This document shows positions 1 through 4,516 of a stretch of 5,788 bases of DNA, piece after piece. The position numbers were made by a program, and so were the translations under genes. The stretch comes from CBDFLA01 sp965248915 (GTDB taxonomy: Bacteria; Pseudomonadota; Alphaproteobacteria; M2410). The stretch lies in assembly GCA_965248915.1 (NCBI GenBank), contig CBDFLA010000005.1, positions 1 to 5,788 on the forward strand. Reading direction: 5' to 3'. Below the pieces are notes generated by a model, which searched no databases, was not told where the DNA came from, and saw only the letters and a list, made by a program, of their open reading frames with translations. The first letter of the stretch is position 1, and the number at the start of each line of letters is the position of its first letter.

Positions 1-1
1 C

Positions 2-526
2 ATCTTCTCCGAAGCAATTGCCAACTTTGGGGTAGAAGCGGTCGCTAGGATCATGTTGAACGTCGAAAATGACGCAAGAAGCATGGTGACCGATCTTTCG
101 GAAGGCGCCGTGTCGGGTGTAATCGGCTCTCGCGAAGCAGGAAAATACAACGAATTTGCACATGAAATCATGAACGTCGTAGCCTTCGACCTCATCAGAA
201 ACATCGGGCAGGTATTGGGTCAAGACTTCTGGCGGACCCTCAATAGCTCCCAAATTCTCGCTTTGGAGACAGCGCTGTCTGAAATTGTGCAAGGAGGTGT
301 AAGAACCGCATTTGATCAGATCGACAGAAGCAACAAACATCCAATTGTACGAGCGCTAATTGCCGGATTGAAGCACTCGGCTGCAGCCGGTGCAAATGTT
401 GGCGCAATCACCGGCCTGCGGCTCATAATTGGAAGAAACGACCCCAATTCGGATCTTCACGCCGGTTCGACATCTAGCGCATTTGTTCAAACCGCGAGAG
501 ATATCTACAGTGGGGGTAGGAAGTGA
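2..526 (+). CDS. A1: 3' part of an A-type protein, C-terminal domain shared with A2 (5' end outside window)
   Basis: The frame is open from the first complete codon at position 2, so the gene starts upstream; 174 codons are visible. The ATG at 53 is an internal methionine, because homology to the C-terminus of A2 (1873-3456) continues upstream of it. Matched stretches include SEGAVSGVIG/SEGALSGLIG, MNVVAFDLIR/LNAVAFDMVR, GGVRTAFDQIDRS/VGVRWAFDRVDRS and the terminal ARDIY. The domain is rich in Ala and Gly, with amphipathic or hydrophobic helices and a GxxxGxxxG pattern (Gly codons at 389, 401 and 413) that A2 keeps. No enzyme motif or signal peptide is visible. The gene is followed after a short gap by the membrane gene B1, just as A2 is followed by B2. 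I do not recognise the family. A toxin-like or membrane-interacting C-terminal module is an inference from architecture; a structural or adaptor domain is equally possible. That it is a real coding region is well supported by the paralogue. Confidence 0.85.
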   Translation: MFSEAIANFGVEAVARIMLNVENDARSMVTDLSEGAVSGVIGSREAGKYNEFAHEIMNVVAFDLIRNIGQVLGQDFWRTLNSSQILALETALSEIVQGGVRTAFDQIDRSNKHPIVRALIAGLKHSAAAGANVGAITGLRLIIGRNDPNSDLHAGSTSSAFVQTARDIYSGGRK

Positions 527-547
527 AACTACACCCCTTTTGATCGT

Positions 548-575
548 TTGACGCACATCTTACAACTTTGATAGT
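548..575 (+). promoter_or_regulatory. Putative sigma70-type promoter of B1
   Basis: TTGACG (548-553) is followed after 16 bases by GATAGT (570-575), a weak -10 box with 4 of 6 consensus bases. It would hardly be called on its own. Support comes from the paralogous site before B2: both lie about 20 bases after the stop codon of the A gene, and both carry TACAAC exactly 13 bases from the start of TTGAC. Transcription would begin near 582, making the GTG at 588 an unlikely start and favouring the ATG at 624. Confidence 0.45.
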
Positions 576-589
576 CTGATGTGAAGTGT

Positions 590-606
590 GGCAAGATCCA
601 GTTGCC
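590..606 (+). promoter_or_regulatory. Short inverted repeat downstream of the B1 promoter (degenerate counterpart of the B2 operator-like palindrome)
   Basis: GGCAA (590-594) and TTGCC (602-606) form a 5-base inverted repeat around a 7-base spacer. The much stronger palindrome before B2 (3508-3530) has the same 7-base spacer, a GGC/GCC-type core and a similar place just after the promoter. The site may be a weaker operator or a leader hairpin. The arms are short enough to arise by chance, so the call rests on the comparison. Confidence 0.3.
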
Positions 607-623
607 GGAACAAACAGAGCATA

Positions 624-1559
624 ATGAAATTGCAGCTTCCTACTTGGTTTGGAAATCTAGCTAGTCTGCTGGGCATGGTCATATTGGGTGATCTCTATGC
701 TGCAGGTGTTGCTGCAATATTGTGGCGACCCATTCAAGATCTTGCCAGCGAAAGCCTCAACTACACAACTGTGCTCGTCCCGGTGGTATTTTTTTTTACA
801 GTTCTTTCTGTTGGGCTCTGGGCTTTCTCCTGGAGTGGTGTGTTGAGGGTACGCCGAGAAGCTGAATTTGATAGGAGTGGTGGCCCCGAAGCGTGGCGCA
901 AAGCACGAAACAACATAGAAGGTGTTTCGGTAGTTACGATGTTGGGTTTTGTCGGGGTCGCAATTTTCCAAGCAGTGGACTTTTTTGACGGTGGCGACCC
1001 CACCGAATTTCTTCTGTCTGTTCTAACGATCTATGCTGGCCCGCTTTTGCTTCACGCCATACCGGAGTTCATCCTCACGACAAGTCTTGGAATCACACAT
1101 CCAACATTTGCCCAAAGAGCAACCTATCTCGGGCTAGATCACAAGCGCTGGGAGCACCTGCGACAGGTCTTACTCCCAGTCACATATCTCTACCCGATCA
1201 TTTGGGTCATTCTCATACTTCGACAGCAGATCAATGATAGCCAAGACTACGCAGGTCCGTCAGTTTGGATCGTCGCAATTCCCATGATACTCACGGTCTG
1301 GCCTGCGTTAACGTACTGGGTTCTTGGTTCAGAAAAAGGTGGAAGCGGATTGGACGGAACTGAGATGCAAAACAAACCACACACTTCGAGCAAGCTCGTA
1401 ACACGAAGCGCTCTCTTGATATCAACGATCAGCCTCTACCTCATCTTTGCCGACTATGCCGCCAACCCCACGCGCTTTCATCTGTTGCAAGGTGTTACTT
1501 GGATTGCCTTTGCCGTCTTCGTTGCCAGCTTTTGGAAAATCCGGGATCGATTGAATTAG
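624..1559 (+). CDS. B1: polytopic inner-membrane protein, about 8 transmembrane segments, paralogue of B2
   Basis: Starting at ATG 624 the product has 311 residues. A longer reading from GTG 588 (323 residues) is possible, but the promoter position and the length of B2 (317) favour 624; neither start has a strong ribosome binding site. Hydrophobic segments lie near residues 12-34, 47-72, 100-121, 128-155, 183-199, 213-234, 258-278 and 286-304. It aligns with B2 over the second half: a WxxLR motif before helix 5, an IPMILTVWP stretch in helix 6, and FADYAANP (275-282) followed by FHLLQ (285-289) and TWIA between helices 7 and 8. I see no transporter, protease or enzyme signature. It sits 97 bases after A1 in the same A-then-B order as the second module, so it is probably the functional partner of A1. 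An immunity protein or a membrane effector would both fit; this is inference. Base composition is about 50% GC, lower than the following intergenic DNA. Confidence 0.85.
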   Translation: MKLQLPTWFGNLASLLGMVILGDLYAAGVAAILWRPIQDLASESLNYTTVLVPVVFFFTVLSVGLWAFSWSGVLRVRREAEFDRSGGPEAWRKARNNIEGVSVVTMLGFVGVAIFQAVDFFDGGDPTEFLLSVLTIYAGPLLLHAIPEFILTTSLGITHPTFAQRATYLGLDHKRWEHLRQVLLPVTYLYPIIWVILILRQQINDSQDYAGPSVWIVAIPMILTVWPALTYWVLGSEKGGSGLDGTEMQNKPHTSSKLVTRSALLISTISLYLIFADYAANPTRFHLLQGVTWIAFAVFVASFWKIRDRLN

Positions 1560-1560
1560 G

Positions 1561-1629
1561 CCATGGCCGCTCGAGATCCTTATCGTCGGCGTTTCGATCC
1601 CCATGATCCTTGCCGTCTGGCCGCTGTAA
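1561..1629 (+). pseudogene. Fossil fragment of a further B-type membrane protein gene
   Basis: Directly after the B1 stop codon, one frame reads PWPLEILIVGVSIPMILAVWPL and then TAA at 1627-1629. IVGVSIPMILAVWP closely matches IVAIPMILTVWP in helix 6 of B1, with two extra residues. At DNA level, 21 of 26 bases agree between 1597-1622 and the matching B1 segment. There is no start codon with a ribosome binding site in this frame, and the helices before and after the match are missing, so it cannot encode a working B protein. It is richer in GC than B1 and resembles the 5' half of A2, so it is more likely a remnant of an older, separate copy than a slip duplication of B1. The match is short, so moderate confidence. 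Confidence 0.5.
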
Positions 1630-1652
1630 GCGTCTAACAATATAGATCCTAC

Positions 1653-1675
1653 GTCCCCCGGTTCAGCCGGGGGAC
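1653..1675. repeat. Strong GC-rich hairpin, 9-base perfect stem
   Basis: GTCCCCCGG (1653-1661) pairs perfectly with CCGGGGGAC (1667-1675) around the loop TTCAG. No run of T follows on either strand, so it is not a classical intrinsic terminator. It could stabilise the 3' end of the B1 mRNA, act in rho-dependent termination, or be a REP-like extragenic palindrome. A related but shorter hairpin follows 43 bases later. Confidence 0.55.
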
Positions 1676-1699
1676 CCACCCCCACACATCCTTGGATCG

Positions 1700-1714
1700 C
1701 CCGGTCACGCCGGG
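1700..1714. repeat. Second, shorter GC hairpin of the same type
   Basis: CCCGG (1700-1704) and CCGGG (1710-1714) flank the 5-base loop TCACG. The core matches the hairpin at 1653-1675 (CCCGG, five bases, CCGGGG), exactly 43 bases downstream; 15 of 21 positions agree between 1653-1673 and 1696-1716. It is probably a degenerate tandem copy of the same element. Confidence 0.4.
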
Positions 1715-1745
1715 GCCGTCGAAGCTAGAATAAAACACACCCAGG

Positions 1746-1798
1746 AAATTATTCGTCTTCCAACTTCCGCAGTTTTCCGCAGGGGAGAAAATTATTCG
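1746..1798. repeat. Short direct repeats upstream of A2
   Basis: AAATTATTCG occurs at 1746-1755 and again at 1789-1798, a 43-base period. Between the copies, TTCCGCAG occurs at 1765-1772 and 1775-1782, one helical turn apart. Paired sites at such spacing upstream of a gene could bind a regulator, but the repeats could also be debris of local duplication. No convincing promoter with two good boxes was found here; a TAGAAT at 1726-1731 lacks a matching -35 box. Confidence 0.4.
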
Positions 1799-1819
1799 CC
1801 TCTCCCCACCCAAATTTTT
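1782..1819 (+). terminator. Possible terminator or attenuator hairpin in front of A2
   Basis: GGGGAGA (1782-1788) pairs with TCTCCCC (1801-1807) around a 12-base loop. A run of five T (1815-1819) follows seven bases after the stem. The distance to the T run is longer than in a typical intrinsic terminator and the loop is large, so this is tentative. It could stop read-through from B1 or act as a leader structure for A2, whose start codon is 54 bases further on. Confidence 0.3.
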
Positions 1820-1860
1820 CCTCTTAAGCTTTGCCACAATCACAAATTTCGCAAACGAAC

Positions 1861-1865
1861 GAGGA
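1861..1865 (+). promoter_or_regulatory. Ribosome binding site of A2
   Basis: GAGGA ends seven bases before ATG 1873. This decides the start: the in-frame TTG at 1831, which would add 14 residues, has no comparable site upstream and lies before this one. Confidence 0.75.
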
Positions 1866-1872
1866 TCGCCAA

Positions 1873-3456
1873 ATGTACTATCCCTATTTTCCGAATTACC
1901 TCTCCCCAAAAAGGAAGAAGAACCCTTTCGACCTTCCCGAAGACCCCATTAAAAAACAAATGCCCGCAGCAGACTTTGCCAAAGCCGCAACGGTCATGCC
2001 GGATAGCGCATCGTACTTCCAACACATGGGCGCCTATCTGGAAGGGCTCACCGTCGATGAGCAATCCCAGCAATTCGGCACCACCCCGGCTTCCATGATC
2101 CCGGCGGTCGAGCTGATCGACTACAAGCTGCACAATCGGCAGCCTTTCACTCCGCCCGGCACCAAGCTCGGTTTTGATATGGCCCGCTCAAACGCTGCCC
2201 TTGCGGCGCCGGAGGCACCGGACGCCACAACACAAATCGCTGGCACCATGCAAAAACCACCGGCTTCCATGCTGACCCCCGCCTCGACACCAACGCAACC
2301 CCGGCAACCTGCGCAATCTGCACAACCACCAGCCTCCGGTGCCCCGCGTTTCCCCCAACCAGGCGACCCCATCCCCGGTTGGGTTCATCAATTGGGCGAA
2401 GACGTGGTCAACGACTTCCAGGACTTCGTCCAATACATCAAAACCGCCTCACTCAAGGAGCAACAAGAGATCGCACTTGAGTTTGGCATCGTTGCCGCGA
2501 GCTTCCTGCCCGGTGCGGGCGACGCCATTGGCGTCGGTGCCGACCTCGCCGGATTGCGCCACGAGGAAAACCGCAATGCGGTCTACCTCGGGCTGACACT
2601 CCTCGGCGCTGTGCCGTTCGTCCCGCCGTTCAACCGCATCCGCAAGATCAAGCGCCTGATCCGCACCGGTGCCGAAAAATGGCGGCGGCGCAAAGGCATG
2701 CGAAGGGCCAATCAAAATCCTCCAGCCAACGTTCCAGCAAATCAGTTTGATGATGTTGCCTCTGCAAGGAACGTTGACCTTGATCCCGACCTACTCGTTG
2801 TGCAAGCACAAGAACTAGGAAAAGACGCCGCGAACAGCATTGCGAATAGTCTATCAGGGTTCATTGGCAGCCAATCACGTGCGCTTGGGCGCGGTATTAT
2901 GGATCTCGTCGACAATCCACAGAAGCTCTACGAAATCGCCGCAGAAGCCGGAGCCGCAGTGGCAAGCCAAGTATTGGCGCGGGCCCTCCTACAAATCGAT
3001 AACATCGCTGAAGGTGCGCACGTTGAAGCAAGCGAAGGGGCACTATCAGGGCTCATTGGAGTCAATGAAGAACAGGAGATGAACCAGTTTCTGTTTGAAC
3101 TATTGAACGCTGTGGCCTTTGACATGGTCCGATCAGCAGGCAGCGTGGCTGATAAGAAATTCCTCTCCTCCTTGGGCGATAGCGTCATAGTCGCGATTGA
3201 AACCGCCATCACCGAAGGCACGCGTGTCGGTGTAAGGTGGGCATTCGATCGAGTTGACCGAAGCAAACACAAAAGAAGAACGAGAATTTTGCTGGCTGGC
3301 GGAAAACAGTTTGCGGCGTCCGGTGCCGCGGTTGGGGCACTCGCTGGTTTTCGATACCTAATGGGAACGGGGACAACATCAGAGGAACATGCCAATTCAT
3401 TCTCTGGCGCCGTCGTAAGCTCCGCCCGCGACATCTACGGAAGCAATCGACATTGA
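1873..3456 (+). CDS. A2: 527-residue mosaic protein; Pro-rich linker, hydrophobic hairpin segment, and A-type C-terminal domain
   Basis: The start is ATG 1873, chosen for the GAGGA site seven bases upstream; TTG 1831 would give 541 residues. There is no signal peptide. Residues 1-112 are an unrecognised region beginning YYPYFPNYL. Residues about 113-170 are a Pro/Ala/Gln-rich linker ending in PGDPIPGW. Residues about 200-263 hold two hydrophobic stretches, with FLPGAGDAIGVG (211-222) and LLGAVPFVP (243-251), followed by a very basic segment (258-278). This resembles the membrane-hairpin or pre-toxin segments found before the variable ends of large secreted or phage-associated proteins (resemblance only). 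From about residue 358 to the end the protein aligns with A1, including the GxxxGxxxG motif at Gly 484, 488 and 492. GC content falls from about 65% to about 51% near codon 277, so the C-terminal part probably has a different origin. B2 follows. The function is unknown; a carrier with an exchangeable effector domain is my inference. Confidence 0.88.
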   Translation: MYYPYFPNYLSPKRKKNPFDLPEDPIKKQMPAADFAKAATVMPDSASYFQHMGAYLEGLTVDEQSQQFGTTPASMIPAVELIDYKLHNRQPFTPPGTKLGFDMARSNAALAAPEAPDATTQIAGTMQKPPASMLTPASTPTQPRQPAQSAQPPASGAPRFPQPGDPIPGWVHQLGEDVVNDFQDFVQYIKTASLKEQQEIALEFGIVAASFLPGAGDAIGVGADLAGLRHEENRNAVYLGLTLLGAVPFVPPFNRIRKIKRLIRTGAEKWRRRKGMRRANQNPPANVPANQFDDVASARNVDLDPDLLVVQAQELGKDAANSIANSLSGFIGSQSRALGRGIMDLVDNPQKLYEIAAEAGAAVASQVLARALLQIDNIAEGAHVEASEGALSGLIGVNEEQEMNQFLFELLNAVAFDMVRSAGSVADKKFLSSLGDSVIVAIETAITEGTRVGVRWAFDRVDRSKHKRRTRILLAGGKQFAASGAAVGALAGFRYLMGTGTTSEEHANSFSGAVVSSARDIYGSNRH

Positions 3457-3475
3457 GGAAACCCCCTTAGGTCGA

Positions 3476-3504
3476 TTGACCGGCACTATACAACCAAATA
3501 TAAT
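3476..3504 (+). promoter_or_regulatory. Near-consensus sigma70 promoter of the B2-OLD operon
   Basis: TTGACC (3476-3481, 5 of 6 consensus bases) is separated by exactly 17 bases from a perfect TATAAT (3499-3504). Transcription should begin at about 3511-3513. The promoter overlaps the TTG at 3476 and lies just upstream of the ATG at 3506, which argues against both as starts of B2. It begins 19 bases after the A2 stop codon and shares TTGAC and TACAAC at the same spacing with the B1 promoter. Confidence 0.75.
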
Positions 3505-3507
3505 AAT

Positions 3508-3530
3508 GGTCTGGCAGAATTCGCCAGACC
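3508..3530. promoter_or_regulatory. Perfect 8-base palindrome at the transcription start: likely operator or 5' leader hairpin
   Basis: GGTCTGGC (3508-3515) and GCCAGACC (3523-3530) are perfect reverse complements around AGAATTC. The element begins four bases after the -10 box and covers the predicted start of transcription, the usual place for a repressor operator. In RNA it would make a hairpin at the extreme 5' end of the message, which could affect stability instead. There is no T run after it, so it is not a terminator. No regulator gene is visible in the window. Confidence 0.6.
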
Positions 3531-3562
3531 AACGTAGGCTTCTTCCGCGTGTGGCGAACGAC

Positions 3563-4516
3563 ATGAGTAGAAACACGAGAATATTGCGGGACTACATCCA
3601 ACCTTTAGTCCATGCTTTGGGTATCAGCGTGTTCCTCGGGGTCCTGATAGCGCTGGTACTACAGGATCAAGCCGCCACAACGGCCCAAGGGCCAAACACG
3701 CCACCCTATCTGGTAGCAACGCTGGTTTTTTGTATTTTCGGCTTCATCTGTTGGCTCGTAAACAGCGTTTGGCTGTTCAATGTTTCCCGAAGAGTTAAAC
3801 CTGAAGTCCAAGCGGACGACAAAGATTGGGTCACGCTATCTGAACACCCATCGGCAGCCTTCTTCACGGTTCTCATCTGTCTTTCTTTCCTCTGCATCGC
3901 AGTCACACAGAGAGAATATGCCGGTGAGAACGTCGCCTACTTTCTGTTTTCTCTTGTGGCAAAGACTGCATGGCCATCGATCATCTATCCCATCGGCGTC
4001 ATGTTCTTTACCCAACGCCGAATACTAAGCCATCCAGGTTGGGCAATTGAACCAAACCCTAATGACAAAAACTATAGAGACTGGGAAGCTCTTCGAACTA
4101 ATCTCTCCGCGTTCTATACCTTTTATCCGGCCCTCTTTGTCTTGATCCTCTACCGATCAAGTGATCCAAATCTCGTCGTTTATGTGGGCACTTCTCCTTG
4201 GATCATCATGCTTCCCTCACTGTTTTCGCTGTGGCCGGCATTTTTTCTTGCTGATCGAATTAGTCAGCCTAAAGATCAATTTAGAAAAAACCGAGATCTG
4301 TCAAACCGAATCGCCACAAACAACCGCGAACATTCCACTTTGTCGGTGATAGTCCTGATGTTAATAACCCCAGTTTGCATTTATTTGCTCTTTGCAGACT
4401 ACACTGCCAACCCATGCAGCTTTCATCTCTTGCAAGCCACGACGTGGATTGCCGTTGGGGTTTTTGCAATCAGACAATTCAGGTCCTTCAATAGTGGAGG
4501 AAACAACCGCATATGA
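3563..4516 (+). CDS. B2: polytopic inner-membrane protein, about 8 transmembrane segments, paralogue of B1
   Basis: From ATG 3563 the product has 317 residues, close to the 311 of B1. The frame extends up to TTG 3476 (346 residues), but the promoter at 3476-3504 excludes the upstream starts; GTG 3551 remains an alternative. No strong ribosome binding site precedes any of them. Hydrophobic segments lie near residues 15-34, 48-73, 97-115, 122-149, 182-198, 210-231, 258-279 and 287-304. The signature shared with B1 is FADYTANP (277-284), FHLL (287-290) and TWIA (294-297), plus WEALR (174-178) and SPWIIMLPSLFSLWP in helix 6. The long charged loop between helices 6 and 7 (about 232-257) is probably cytoplasmic. 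The stop codon overlaps the OLD start (ATGA), so the two are translationally coupled. The function is unknown: a partner of A2 by position, either an immunity protein or a membrane effector working with the OLD protein. That it is a real membrane protein gene is clear. Confidence 0.87.
   Translation: MSRNTRILRDYIQPLVHALGISVFLGVLIALVLQDQAATTAQGPNTPPYLVATLVFCIFGFICWLVNSVWLFNVSRRVKPEVQADDKDWVTLSEHPSAAFFTVLICLSFLCIAVTQREYAGENVAYFLFSLVAKTAWPSIIYPIGVMFFTQRRILSHPGWAIEPNPNDKNYRDWEALRTNLSAFYTFYPALFVLILYRSSDPNLVVYVGTSPWIIMLPSLFSLWPAFFLADRISQPKDQFRKNRDLSNRIATNNREHSTLSVIVLMLITPVCIYLLFADYTANPCSFHLLQATTWIAVGVFAIRQFRSFNSGGNNRI
4496..4502 (+). promoter_or_regulatory. Ribosome binding site of the OLD-family gene, inside B2
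   Basis: GGAGGAA ends ten bases before ATG 4513 and lies within the last codons of B2. Together with the ATGA overlap it shows that the OLD gene is translated from the B2 message, by reinitiation or by direct entry. Confidence 0.75.

Noticed and set aside
588..623. GTG 588 as start of B1
   Set aside because: It falls only about six bases after the predicted transcription start and would make B1 longer than B2. It is kept as an alternative but not preferred.
1563..1637. Small + strand frame starting at ATG 1563 (24 codons)
   Set aside because: It is not preceded by a ribosome binding site and its product is Arg/Asp/Pro-rich without features. The overlapping frame with B-type similarity explains the stretch better.
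1422..1909. Minus-strand frames across the B1-A2 gap
   Set aside because: They overlap B1 or A2 ends and the hairpins, have low-complexity Gly/Arg-rich products and no supporting ribosome binding site, and do not match anything in the window.
2339..2596. 85-codon + strand frame inside A2
   Set aside because: Out-of-frame reading of the GC-rich linker and hairpin region; Ser/Thr/Arg-rich composition typical of shadow frames.
2928..3434. 168-codon open frame on the minus strand opposite the A2 C-terminal domain
   Set aside because: It lies wholly within A2, whose coding nature is confirmed by the A1 paralogue. It has no known domain and is a shadow of a codon-biased gene.
3508..3530. Palindrome as an intrinsic terminator of A2
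   Set aside because: No T run follows the stem, and it sits directly behind a near-consensus promoter, so an operator or leader role is more likely.
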